DNA of 64,000 nt from Flavobacterium sp. (GTDB lineage: Bacteria; Bacteroidota; Bacteroidia; Flavobacteriales; Flavobacteriaceae): NCBI GenBank assembly GCA_029946065.1, contig JAQSDU010000020.1, positions 248,001 to 312,000 of the forward strand, in the 5' to 3' direction. The notes below the pieces were generated by a model that saw only the letters and a program-made list of their open reading frames with translations, had not been told where the DNA came from and searched no databases. Each line of letters opens with the position of its first letter. Positions within the stretch are counted from its first letter, which is position 1. Made by a program: the position numbers and the translations under genes. Positions 17,410 through 25,794 of the stretch are shown piece by piece.

Positions 17410-19236
17410 TTATTCCAATTCCAACACATAAACCGACTTTGCATCAATGCTGATGTCACTTTTCAAATCAATGACTTTTCCAGACAAAACATCTTTACCC
17501 GAAGTATAACGCTCTATGCTTTCCTGAAAACGATTGGTTTTAAAAGTTCTGGTTTCTGCACTATTATTGATCACAACCATCACGCTTTTGCTGTCGTTGT
17601 AACGAAAATATACATATACATTGTTCTCCGGAATATAATGCTTCATTTTTCCGGTATGGATGACCGCTGCGGTTTTGCGCCAATTGAGTAATTTTGACGA
17701 AAAATCAAAATATTGTTGCTGTTCTGCTGTTCTGCCAGATTTTGTGAATGCATTGTTTGTATCACCGATCCAGCCACCTGGAAAATCATATCGAATATCA
17801 GCATCGCCTTTACTTTTGTCGCCTTTCATGCCAATTTCTGAACCGTAATAGATTTGCGGAATACCGCGAATTGTGGCAATCAATACCATTCCCATTTGGT
17901 ATTTCCGGAAGTCTTGATAGATTTGATTGAAACGGTTCGTGTCGTGGTTTTCGAGCATCACTAAAATGCTGTTCGGATTTGGATATAGAAAATCATTGGC
18001 AAAATTGTCATAAATCTTAATCATTCCTTTATCCCATTCGGCTTTGTCTTCATTAAAAGCAATGCTTACGGCGTCGTGCAAAGTAAAATCCATTACAGAT
18101 GGAAGATAAGAATTGTAGCCTTCTATAGCGCCTACTTTACTATCTTTTTGCCAATAGGCCATTTGCGCTTGGCTGTGCATCCAAACTTCGCCAACGATAT
18201 TAAAATTCGGATATTCATCGGTAATTGCTTTCGTCCATTTGGCAATTCCCGCTTTGTCGCAGTAGGAATAGGTGTCTACTCGGAATCCGTCTAAATCTGC
18301 ATATTCAATCCACCAAATGGCGTTTTGTATCAGATAATTCAGCATCAACGGATTCGATTGGTTCAAATCCGGCATCGATCTTACAAACCAGCCATCCATA
18401 CAGCCTTTCGCATCGACTTCGGCAGCATTTGGGTCAAATTGCGTGGTCATGTGGTAATTCGTCTGAGCATAACCCGGAAATTGGTGTAGCCAGTCATAAG
18501 TAGGCATATCCTTGAATGTCCAGTGGTCACCCCAATGGTTGGTGACATAATCCATAATATTTTTCATGCCGCGTTTGTGCAGTTCGTCGGATAATTTCAG
18601 GTAATCGGCATTGGTACCGTAACGCGAATCAATTTTATAAACGTCGGATTGTCCGTAACCGTGGTAGGAGCCTCTTTTGTCATTGTCTTCGCAAAGCGGC
18701 GTGCTCCAAACGGATGTGGCACCGAGTTCATTAATGTAATCAAGGTTTTTGATAATGCCTTCTATGTCACCGCCGTGGCGTCCGTTGGGTTTGCTGCGAT
18801 CGGCTTTTTCGGCTGTGTCATCAGTGCTGTCGTTGTCGGGATTTCCATTGGCGAAACGATCGGGCATCAGTAGGTAAATTACGTCCGAAGCATCGTAACT
18901 TTCGCGCAAAGCGGAATTATTCCGGCGTTGTTTTAACTCATATTTCTGGGTGAAAGCGATTTTGCTTTTCAATTTGAATGAAAATACGATTTCTTGTGCC
19001 GGACTGTTTTTGGTGTCGATCGTAACGAAAAGATAATTTGGGTTTTCGGTCTTTACCACATTTTTGATGATGATATTATTAGAAACGGAAGTTTCGTATT
19101 GGGCGATATTTTTGCCGTAGAACATGATTTGTAGCTCCGGATTTTTCATGCCGGCATACCAGAAAGGTGGTTCCGTTTTCTGTATTTGCGCGAAGGAAAC
19201 GGTTGAGAATAGCAGTAAAAAAATAAGATTTTTCAT
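17410..19236 (-). CDS. GH13 amylase with cyclomaltodextrinase-type N-terminal domain (SusA-like)
   Basis: An exported GH13 enzyme of the cyclomaltodextrinase/neopullulanase type, comparable in role to periplasmic SusA of Bacteroides. The 608-residue product starts with a signal peptide (MKNLIFLLLFSTVSFAQ). Next comes the small beta domain of these enzymes (PPFWYAGMKNPELQIMFYG), then the barrel (YLLMPDRFANGNPDND) and a C-terminal beta domain. The catalytic residues are Asp321 (GFRVDTYSYCD), Glu350 (IVGEVWMHSQ) and Asp432 (MLENHDTNRF). The start four codons inside the longest frame was chosen because it begins the signal peptide. A strong hairpin terminator separates it from the GH65 gene upstream, so it may have its own promoter. 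It is likely to process imported maltodextrins in the periplasm. Confidence 0.93.
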   Translation of the reverse strand: MKNLIFLLLFSTVSFAQIQKTEPPFWYAGMKNPELQIMFYGKNIAQYETSVSNNIIIKNVVKTENPNYLFVTIDTKNSPAQEIVFSFKLKSKIAFTQKYELKQRRNNSALRESYDASDVIYLLMPDRFANGNPDNDSTDDTAEKADRSKPNGRHGGDIEGIIKNLDYINELGATSVWSTPLCEDNDKRGSYHGYGQSDVYKIDSRYGTNADYLKLSDELHKRGMKNIMDYVTNHWGDHWTFKDMPTYDWLHQFPGYAQTNYHMTTQFDPNAAEVDAKGCMDGWFVRSMPDLNQSNPLMLNYLIQNAIWWIEYADLDGFRVDTYSYCDKAGIAKWTKAITDEYPNFNIVGEVWMHSQAQMAYWQKDSKVGAIEGYNSYLPSVMDFTLHDAVSIAFNEDKAEWDKGMIKIYDNFANDFLYPNPNSILVMLENHDTNRFNQIYQDFRKYQMGMVLIATIRGIPQIYYGSEIGMKGDKSKGDADIRYDFPGGWIGDTNNAFTKSGRTAEQQQYFDFSSKLLNWRKTAAVIHTGKMKHYIPENNVYVYFRYNDSKSVMVVINNSAETRTFKTNRFQESIERYTSGKDVLSGKVIDLKSDISIDAKSVYVLELE

Positions 19237-19342
19237 TTTTTGAACCATTAAGGGATTAGTTTCATTAAGGTTTATATGTCAATCTTATTTTAAGATTGGA
19301 AAAAGTGTGAGGTTTTTGAGGTAGAAATTTCTGCAATTGAAA

Positions 19343-19375
19343 AACCCTTTCAGCATGCTAAGCACTGAAAGGGTT
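19343..19375 (-). terminator. Hairpin terminator after the GH65 phosphorylase gene
   Basis: Arms of 11 bp (AACCCTTTCAG and CTGAAAGGGTT) enclose an 11-nt loop, with a T-run on the 3' side when read on the minus strand. It starts about 16 bp after the GH65 stop codon. It lies inside the glucan operon, so it may attenuate expression of the downstream hydrolases. Confidence 0.82.
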
Positions 19376-19390
19376 GTATAAATATTGTAT

Positions 19391-21721
19391 TTATACAGTT
19401 ACCAAACTATTCGGTTCCACAAAAATTGCTTTCCCGTTAACAAAAACGGTAATTTGCTGTGCCAGTTCGCGGTTGCTCGGGTCTTTTCCGCCTTCCAACG
19501 AGAAATTCGTTTCATTCGGATGTACCGAGACTTTTAAAATCTGGTTTCTGAAATTGATCTTAAATGAATAGCCCTTCCATTCTTTCGGGATTCTTGGCGT
19601 AAAATGTAAAGTATCATTTTTTACGCGCATGCCGCCAAAACCTTCCACGATACTCATCCATGTTCCTGCCATGGAAGTGATGTGGCAACCTTCTTCAACT
19701 TCTTTGTTGTAATCATCCAGGTCTAAACGGGAAGTTCTCAAATAGAAAGTATATGCCATGTCCATTTTGTCAAGTACCGCTGCTTGAATGGAGTGCACGC
19801 AAGGCGAAAGGGAACTTTCATGAACGGTAAACGGCTCGTAAAAATCAAAATGTTTTTGCAATTGTGCTGTCGAAAAATGGTCTTCGAAGAAATAAAATCC
19901 TTGTAAAACATCGGCTTGTTTGATGTATGGCGAACGCAAAATCCTGTCCCAAGACCATTTTTGGTTGATCGGACGCTGGCTTTTGTCGAGGTCGGCTACT
20001 TTCACCAAATCTTTATCTAAGAAACCGTCTTGTTGCAGATAAACATCGTGCTCTTCTGAGAATGGGAAGTACATATTGTCTGCAACTTTTTTCCAAAGCT
20101 GCAATTCGGCGCTAGTGATGTCGACTTTTTGGGTAATTCTTTTGTGGTCCGACGGAAATTCTATTGCCACTTTTTCGATTTGCTCTAGTGTGTAGTCGAG
20201 ACACCATTTTGCAATATAATTCGTGTAGAAATTGTTGTTAACGTTATTTTCGTATTCGTTTGGACCTGTCACACCAAGGATTACATACTGATTTCGGTAG
20301 GTCGAAAAGTTCGCTCTTTGGTGCCAAAACCTTGCAATTCCGATTAGTACTTCCAAGCCTTTTTCTGGAATATAGCTGTAATCGCCTGTGAATCGGTGGT
20401 AATTGAAAATAGCAAATGCGATTGCACCGTTTCTGTGTATTTCCTCGAAAGTAATTTCCCATTCGTTGTGGCATTCCTCGCCGTTCATGGTTACCATAGG
20501 ATATAAAGCAGCACCATTTGTAAAACCCAATTTCTTGGCATTTTCAATGGCTTTGTCCAATTGATTGTAACGATAAGTCAATAGGTTTCTTGCCACTTGC
20601 TGGTCTTTTGTTGCCATATAAAATGGAATGCAATATGCTTCGGTATCCCAGTAAGTAGAGCCGCCGTATTTTTCGCCAGTAAATCCTTTCGGGCCTATAT
20701 TCAGCCTTGAATCTTTTCCTAAGTAAGTTTGATTGAGTTGAAAAATATTAAAACGGATGCCTTGTTGTGCCTTCACGTCGCCGTCGATTGTGATGTCAGA
20801 CATTTCCCAGATCTTCGCCCAGGCATCGATTTGTTTTTGTTCCAAAGCATCATATCCAATTGCTAATGCTGCTTTGATGGCATTTTCTGCCGCAGCAAGT
20901 GTGTTGTCATGATTTAATGAAACGGTATAACCTCCTATTTTTTGAATGGATGATTTATCGCCTTTGGCAACATTTACCTCATAGCTAAATTGTACTTTTT
21001 CGCTGTCTGCATCTACGTTTTCGGGAGCAAGGTTGAGGTTTTTGCCATTTACCAGAATGCTATTCTGCATGTAAGTCGTTACATTGAAGTGCGTTTTGAA
21101 TGTACGAGCTGTCACAAAAGCTTCGTTGTGATTGTGTTTTACCTCAAGCGGTTCCCAGAATTTCTCTTCCCAGTTTGCATCTTCATTGGTAACTCCAGCA
21201 TCGATATAAGGTTTGTAAACTATTTTCGTGTCCTTGTTTAAAGGCGTGATTTCATAATTGATGACGCCGGTTTCGTCTAAATCTAGAGAAAGAAAACGAC
21301 GCACATTGACGGCGATTTGTGTTCCGTTTTGCAAAGTAGCTTCAAAAGAACGGTTGTAAATACCTTCTTTCATATTCAGTTCGCGACGGAAACTTTTGAC
21401 TTCAGCACAAGCGTTCAAATCCAAATTTTCACCATTGATGCTGATGTCGATGCCGATCCAGTTTGGGGCATTGAGTACTTTGGCGAAATATTCCGGGTAA
21501 CCGTTTTTCCACCAGCCGACTTTGGTTTTGTCGGGATAATAAATGCCTGCGATATAGCTGCCTTGGAACGTGTGTCCGGTGTAAGTTTCTTCAAAATTGG
21601 CACGTTGGCCCATAGCACCATTTCCAATACTGAAAAGGCTTTCGGATGATTTTACGCTGCTGGCATCAAATCCATCTTCTATGATGGACCAATTGTCGGG
21701 TTTTATATAATCCTGGTTCAT
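19391..21721 (-). CDS. GH65 disaccharide phosphorylase (maltose phosphorylase-like)
   Basis: A family 65 glycoside phosphorylase, 776 residues with no signal peptide and therefore cytoplasmic. It is predicted to split an alpha-glucosyl disaccharide with phosphate into glucose and beta-glucose 1-phosphate. The N-terminal beta-sandwich carries SLFSIGNGAMGQR (residues 28-40). The (alpha/alpha)6 barrel has GGSTYWDTEAYCIPF near 353 and the general acid Glu489 in GVTGPNEYENNVNNN. A C-terminal beta-sheet domain ends the protein. The beta-phosphoglucomutase gene 230 bp upstream on the same strand would use its product, and the surrounding maltodextrin genes point to maltose as the substrate. Kojibiose or trehalose phosphorylase activity cannot be excluded, since these enzymes share the fold and catalytic residue. 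Confidence 0.92.
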   Translation of the reverse strand: MNQDYIKPDNWSIIEDGFDASSVKSSESLFSIGNGAMGQRANFEETYTGHTFQGSYIAGIYYPDKTKVGWWKNGYPEYFAKVLNAPNWIGIDISINGENLDLNACAEVKSFRRELNMKEGIYNRSFEATLQNGTQIAVNVRRFLSLDLDETGVINYEITPLNKDTKIVYKPYIDAGVTNEDANWEEKFWEPLEVKHNHNEAFVTARTFKTHFNVTTYMQNSILVNGKNLNLAPENVDADSEKVQFSYEVNVAKGDKSSIQKIGGYTVSLNHDNTLAAAENAIKAALAIGYDALEQKQIDAWAKIWEMSDITIDGDVKAQQGIRFNIFQLNQTYLGKDSRLNIGPKGFTGEKYGGSTYWDTEAYCIPFYMATKDQQVARNLLTYRYNQLDKAIENAKKLGFTNGAALYPMVTMNGEECHNEWEITFEEIHRNGAIAFAIFNYHRFTGDYSYIPEKGLEVLIGIARFWHQRANFSTYRNQYVILGVTGPNEYENNVNNNFYTNYIAKWCLDYTLEQIEKVAIEFPSDHKRITQKVDITSAELQLWKKVADNMYFPFSEEHDVYLQQDGFLDKDLVKVADLDKSQRPINQKWSWDRILRSPYIKQADVLQGFYFFEDHFSTAQLQKHFDFYEPFTVHESSLSPCVHSIQAAVLDKMDMAYTFYLRTSRLDLDDYNKEVEEGCHITSMAGTWMSIVEGFGGMRVKNDTLHFTPRIPKEWKGYSFKINFRNQILKVSVHPNETNFSLEGGKDPSNRELAQQITVFVNGKAIFVEPNSLVTV

Positions 21722-21951
21722 TTTTTTAATTTAGGTTTTCTACTTGATTCATTTTAAGGCCGAAATTCCAAACCTTATCCTTCGTGTAATTAATTTTATT
21801 GATTATTGAAATTTTACCAAACAGATATTTTAATCCATTAAGAATGTTAAGATCCATCAAGATTGAATTTAATGAACTTAATGTGCTAAATGGTTGACTT
21901 CAAACGTTACGCTTGAGTACAATATTTATTGGTCTAAATTCCATGTCATTT

Positions 21952-22605
21952 TTAGTTTTTTATCAAAGCATCTATGAAACTTTGATCGATATGTGTAAAG
22001 TCTTTGAAAATATATTTCGCTTCGTGCAGGATTTCGTTTTCGCCTATACCAATGCTTGTCATGTGAGCAATGTTTGCGGCTTGTACACCTGCAACAGAAT
22101 CTTCAAATACGATGGCATTTTCGTTTTCTGCATTTAATAATTTGGCGGCACGAACAAAAACTTCGGGATCTGGTTTTGCATTGGTCACGTCGTTTCCGTC
22201 AACGATGGCGTCAAAATAGCTGATAATGTTGGCTTTTTCTAAAATGGGTCTTGCATTTTTACTGGCTGACCCCAAAGCAATCAACTGCTTTTTTTCTTTT
22301 AAATACTTTAAAACAGGCAATACTCCTGGCAGGATTTCACTTTCATCCATATTGACGAGATAGGAGAGGTAGTCTTCGTTTTTTTGAACGAGCCATCTGT
22401 TCTTGTCTTCCTGACTGGCGTCAATTTTGCCTAATTTTAAAATAATGTCTAAGGAGCGTACGCGGCTTACTCCTTTTAATTCTTCGTTGTGTTCGGGCGT
22501 AAATTCGATGCCGAGTTCGGCGGCAATTTTCTGCCACGCCAGGTAATGGTATCTTGCCGTATCGACGATTACGCCGTCGAGGTCAAATATAAATGCTTTT
22601 TTCAT
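21952..22605 (-). CDS. pgmB: Beta-phosphoglucomutase
   Basis: A HAD-superfamily phosphotransferase that converts beta-glucose 1-phosphate to glucose 6-phosphate, 217 residues, normal for the family. The chosen start (MKKAFIFDLDGVIVDT) places the phosphorylated Asp8 and acid/base Asp10 correctly; a start nine codons upstream would sit inside the transporter gene. The cap region has GVSRVRSLDIIL, the HAD motif II serine lies in LIALGSASKNA near 114, and motif IV is IVFEDSVAGVQAA near 165. The start lies one base from the transporter stop codon, so the two are tightly coupled. Together with GH65 it forms the cytoplasmic phosphorolytic route for maltose, which saves ATP compared with hydrolysis. 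Confidence 0.94.
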   Translation of the reverse strand: MKKAFIFDLDGVIVDTARYHYLAWQKIAAELGIEFTPEHNEELKGVSRVRSLDIILKLGKIDASQEDKNRWLVQKNEDYLSYLVNMDESEILPGVLPVLKYLKEKKQLIALGSASKNARPILEKANIISYFDAIVDGNDVTNAKPDPEVFVRAAKLLNAENENAIVFEDSVAGVQAANIAHMTSIGIGENEILHEAKYIFKDFTHIDQSFIDALIKN

Positions 22606-22606
22606 G

Positions 22607-24340
22607 CTATTCTTTTTCTTCGTCTTTAACATATAGGGTTAATAATCCTGCAAGAATCATTGAACATCCACCCAATACAATTGTATTCAAGGTGTTTGCA
22701 TTGAAAAGATGGATGGTAAAGTAGCCTAAAATACTTGCAGCTACAATTTGCGGTATAACTATAAAGAAGTTGAAAACGCCCATATAGTAACCCATCTTGT
22801 TTGCTGGTAGCGCATTTGATAGCATCGCATAAGGCATAGACAAAATACTCGCCCAAGCAACACCAACCATACCCATAGAGATAATAATAAATGTAGGATT
22901 GGTTATAAAATAGATGGAAATCAAGCCTATTCCGCCGATAATAAGGCATATCATGTGCGTGATTTTCCTATTTGTCCGATATGCAATCAATGGGATTATA
23001 AATGCAAATATTGCTGCAACACCATTTCTTACAGAGGAGCATACATTGAGCCAGTCTGCGCCATCATTGTATTCTTTCTGGACTCTTTTAAATTCAAGTT
23101 CATCTTTAAGATTGTTGTATGTTTCCACTTTCGTTACGAATTTTGAGCTGTTTGCTACAAAATAGGCAAATCCGGAATAGGAAAATTGTGTCCTTTCACG
23201 AGAATTTTCACGGATTTCTTTGTTGATTGTTGCTGCGTCTTTTTGTAGTGCTTTAAAATTACTATCGGTAATAGTAGTATTTACGGCGATAAAATCGTTA
23301 ATCAGTTTTAATCTTTCTGTCGCATCCACAAACTTGCCGTCAGCAAAATAGTTGGCAATATTTACTGAAATGGTGGTGTTCTCATTATTCCTGAACTTGC
23401 GGATTTCTTCAATATCACCTTTAAGAGAACGAAGTGTTTTCTTATTTTCTGTTCCTGAATGATCGGCCAGTCCATTATTGATATAACTGTCGGCTTTGTT
23501 TACCAAAGTACTTGTGATCGCCATATTATATTTTGTAGAGGTTACGGCATTAGTCGCATAAATCCACATCGCAAATAAGGCAAACCATGTGAAAAACTGA
23601 ACCAAGGCCAGTTGTTTCATCGTTTTAGGCATTTTAAGGATGCCACCGAATGTTTCTTTTAAGGCGTCCGAAAAAGTAGTTTCTTTTTTTTGTTTTCTTA
23701 ATTCTTCTATACTTTCAGGCGGAAATTCTTTAGTCGTAAAAACGGTATACAAGACTGCACCTAAAAAAGCAAATCCACCTAAATAAAACGAATACTTTAC
23801 AGATTCCGGAATCTGACCAGCTTCGGCTGTATTCCTGAAATGAAACCAATTGGTGAAAATCCACGGAAGTAATGCCGCAATAACAGAACCAATCCCGATG
23901 AAAAAGCTCTGCATTGCAAAGCCGCTTGTCCTTTGTTTTGGAGGAAGCTTGTCACCAACAAATGCCCTAAATGGCTCCATGGAAATGTTTATGGAAGCAT
24001 CAAGAATCCATAGCATTCCACCGGCGACCCACAAAGTAGGGGAGTTGGGAACAATAAATAAGGCTGTACTGGCAAGAATGGCGCCAATAAAGAAATAAGG
24101 TCTACGCCTTCCCCAATAAGGATGCCAAGTACGATCACTTAGATATCCAATTATGGGTTGAATAAGTAAACCCGTTAAAGGTGCTGCAATCCAAAGAATC
24201 GGAATTTCATCTTTGTTTGCGCCAAGTGTTTCAAAAATTCTGCTGATGTTTGAGTTCTGTAATTCAAAACCGAACTGGATTCCCAAGAAACCGAAACTCA
24301 TGTTCCAAATCTCCCAAAAACCTAATTTACGCTTTTCCAT
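22607..24340 (-). CDS. MFS sugar transporter (SLC45/GPH-like) with large periplasmic insert
   Basis: A 12-helix major facilitator predicted to carry maltose or short maltodextrins across the inner membrane. Family features are the opening GFWEIWNMSFGFLGIQFGFELQ (read in two parts at residues 7-28), the loop QPIIGYLSDRTWHPYWGRRRP between helices 2 and 3, and DASINISMEPFRAF near 114. At 577 residues it is longer than typical bacterial relatives. The excess is a hydrophilic, mostly helical insert at about residues 272-423, between helix 7 (ALVQFFTWFALFAMWIYATN) and helix 8 (GADWLNVCSSVRNGVAAIF). By MFS topology that loop faces the periplasm. It is the first gene of the minus-strand operon and ends one base before pgmB. 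The substrate is inferred from neighbours. Confidence 0.9.
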   Translation of the reverse strand: MEKRKLGFWEIWNMSFGFLGIQFGFELQNSNISRIFETLGANKDEIPILWIAAPLTGLLIQPIIGYLSDRTWHPYWGRRRPYFFIGAILASTALFIVPNSPTLWVAGGMLWILDASINISMEPFRAFVGDKLPPKQRTSGFAMQSFFIGIGSVIAALLPWIFTNWFHFRNTAEAGQIPESVKYSFYLGGFAFLGAVLYTVFTTKEFPPESIEELRKQKKETTFSDALKETFGGILKMPKTMKQLALVQFFTWFALFAMWIYATNAVTSTKYNMAITSTLVNKADSYINNGLADHSGTENKKTLRSLKGDIEEIRKFRNNENTTISVNIANYFADGKFVDATERLKLINDFIAVNTTITDSNFKALQKDAATINKEIRENSRERTQFSYSGFAYFVANSSKFVTKVETYNNLKDELEFKRVQKEYNDGADWLNVCSSVRNGVAAIFAFIIPLIAYRTNRKITHMICLIIGGIGLISIYFITNPTFIIISMGMVGVAWASILSMPYAMLSNALPANKMGYYMGVFNFFIVIPQIVAASILGYFTIHLFNANTLNTIVLGGCSMILAGLLTLYVKDEEKE

Positions 24341-24362
24341 TATCGTAATTTAAAGATGATAC

Positions 24363-24381
24363 GATAAGCGCGATGCTTATC
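24363..24381. promoter_or_regulatory. Inverted repeat GATAAGC-N5-GCTTATC upstream of the MFS transporter
   Basis: Perfect 7-bp arms with a 5-bp spacer lie 23-41 bp before the transporter start codon, the first gene of the catabolic operon. It could be an operator or a small leader hairpin. About 25 bp further upstream (near 24408) is GTTTTCG, which is half of the palindrome found at the susC promoter. Confidence 0.45.
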
Positions 24382-24446
24382 AAAACTTAACTTTTGTTTT
24401 CGAAGTAAAAATCACAAGCTTTGATAATTGGCTATAAAGATAGAAA

Positions 24447-24481
24447 AGATTTTAGATTTTAGATTTTAGATTTTAGATTTT
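24447..24481 (-). repeat. Five-copy AAAATCT heptamer array upstream of the MFS transporter
   Basis: Written on the plus strand it is AGATTTT five times, which is AAAATCT five times on the minus strand. It lies between the LacI-type gene and the transporter, about 107 bp before the transporter start. It has the same unit, copy number and orientation relative to the following gene as the array before nuoN at 1964-1998. Confidence 0.88.
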
Positions 24482-24539
24482 TTTGAAATATGACGCTGTT
24501 TTTACAGACTATAACGTGGTAGTGTTGAAAGGTTTCCGC

Positions 24540-25568
24540 TTATTTGGTCGATTCGCGTTCGATGAGATTGGTTTCAATTACCTCCGTACGATAGGCTTCT
24601 TCTTCCTCAAATTCGCTTTCTTCGGCTTCTAATCTGTCAATTAGCATTTTGGCGGCTTTTTGCCCCATTTTAATGCCGTTTTGGCTTACGGTTGTAATGG
24701 TTGGGGTGGAATATTGGGAAATAATCCCGTCGGTAAAGGCAATGACAGATAAATCTTCGGGTACTTTTAATCCTAATTTACTGGCCATTTTGATGATGGT
24801 TACGGCAAAAAGTTCGTTGACCGCTAAAACAGCGTCAATAGCGCGATCTTCAATCAAATGTGCGATTTCGGCTTCGAAGTTGTCGATATCTTCAATTTTG
24901 ATAATAAGCTGTTCGTTGAAAGCAAGGTCGTTGTCGAGAATGGCTTTTGTATAGCCATCGGTGCGCAATTTTCCTACGCTTACATAGTCGACAGTAGTTA
25001 CGAGCGCAATTTTTTTCTTCCCCATATTGATTAGGGTTTGAACAGCGTTGTAGGCCGCCATCTTGTCATCGATAATCACTTTGTCACAAAGGACTTCGTT
25101 GGTCACGCGGTCAAACATTACTACCGGCATGCCTTGGTTGATGACTTCGGTAATGTGGTGAAAATCGCCTTTGTATTGGGTTTCCTTAGAAAGTGACATG
25201 ATAAAGCCGTCCATGCTTCCGTTGGCAAGCATTTCCAAATTGATAACTTCTTTGTCAAAAGACTCATTGGAAAGGCAAACCACTACGCTATACCCGTGTT
25301 CATTGGCAACTTGCTCAATACCGCTGATGACGGTGGCGAAAAAGTGGTGTACGATTTCAGGGATGATGATACCAATGGTTTTGGTTTTTCGATTTTTTAG
25401 ACTGAGCGCAATATTATTGGGTTTGTAGTTGTATAATTTGGCAAAAGCTTGGACTTTTTGTCTTGTGTCTTCGCTAATTTCTGCGCTGTTGCGAAGTGAT
25501 TTTGAAACGGTTGAAATGGAGACGTCTAATTCTTTGGCAATTTGCTTTAAAGTAACTTTTCTTTTCAT
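24540..25568 (-). CDS. LacI-family transcriptional regulator
   Basis: A DNA-binding regulator of the LacI/GalR family, 342 residues from the chosen ATG (MKRKVTLKQIAKELDVS). That start places the helix-turn-helix at residues 5-25 (TLKQIAKELDVSISTVSKSL), as in all family members; a 35-codon upstream extension is low-complexity and was rejected. The hinge follows near residue 50, and the periplasmic-binding-protein-like sensor domain runs from about 60 (KTIGIIIPEIVHHFF) to 335. It lies between the two divergent arms of the glucan locus, so it is the obvious local regulator, probably sensing maltose or a maltodextrin. A perfect LacI-type palindrome lies at 25673-25686 and a half-site (GTTTTCGG) at 25590-25597 just before its own start, which suggests possible autoregulation. 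Confidence 0.93.
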   Translation of the reverse strand: MKRKVTLKQIAKELDVSISTVSKSLRNSAEISEDTRQKVQAFAKLYNYKPNNIALSLKNRKTKTIGIIIPEIVHHFFATVISGIEQVANEHGYSVVVCLSNESFDKEVINLEMLANGSMDGFIMSLSKETQYKGDFHHITEVINQGMPVVMFDRVTNEVLCDKVIIDDKMAAYNAVQTLINMGKKKIALVTTVDYVSVGKLRTDGYTKAILDNDLAFNEQLIIKIEDIDNFEAEIAHLIEDRAIDAVLAVNELFAVTIIKMASKLGLKVPEDLSVIAFTDGIISQYSTPTITTVSQNGIKMGQKAAKMLIDRLEAEESEFEEEEAYRTEVIETNLIERESTK

Positions 25569-25672
25569 GCTGAAAATATGATAAATATTGTTTTCGGAAT
25601 AAAGGTAATTTTTATTTTTATTAATATCAATTTTAGCCTTAAAAATCAATACTTTTATGAAAGTTTTCAACA

Positions 25673-25686
25673 CGAAAACGTTTTCG
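25673..25686. promoter_or_regulatory. Perfect LacI-type operator palindrome CGAAAACGTTTTCG
   Basis: A 14-bp perfect palindrome with a central CG, the usual design for LacI/GalR operators. It lies 108 bp before the susC start and 104 bp before the lacI-type gene start, so binding could affect both divergent promoters. The half-site GTTTTCGG recurs at 25590-25597. No convincing -33/-7 pair could be fixed for susC; TAAATTTA at 25732-25739 is a near match to the -7 box. Confidence 0.72.
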
Positions 25687-25794
25687 GTAGGTGTTTGCGT
25701 AAGCCGTATTTTTTTTATCCAAATTTTTACATAAATTTAACATTCGAAGCAAAAATTACAAGCAAAAAACTCAATTTTAACCTAAACAAAATGT

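Noticed and set aside
17410..19236. Naming the gene susA
   Set aside because: The domain layout fits, but the gene is outside a Bacteroides-type sus operon, so only SusA-like is justified.
25569..25673. N-terminal extension of the LacI-type regulator by 35 residues
   Set aside because: LacI proteins begin directly before the helix-turn-helix; the extension is low-complexity Lys/Asn/Ile sequence over the promoter.
25691..25740. A susC promoter pairing TTTG at 25694-25697 with a downstream -7 box
   Set aside because: The best -7 candidate (TAAATTTA at 25732) is 34 bp away, outside the accepted 17-23 bp spacing, so I did not list it as a promoter.
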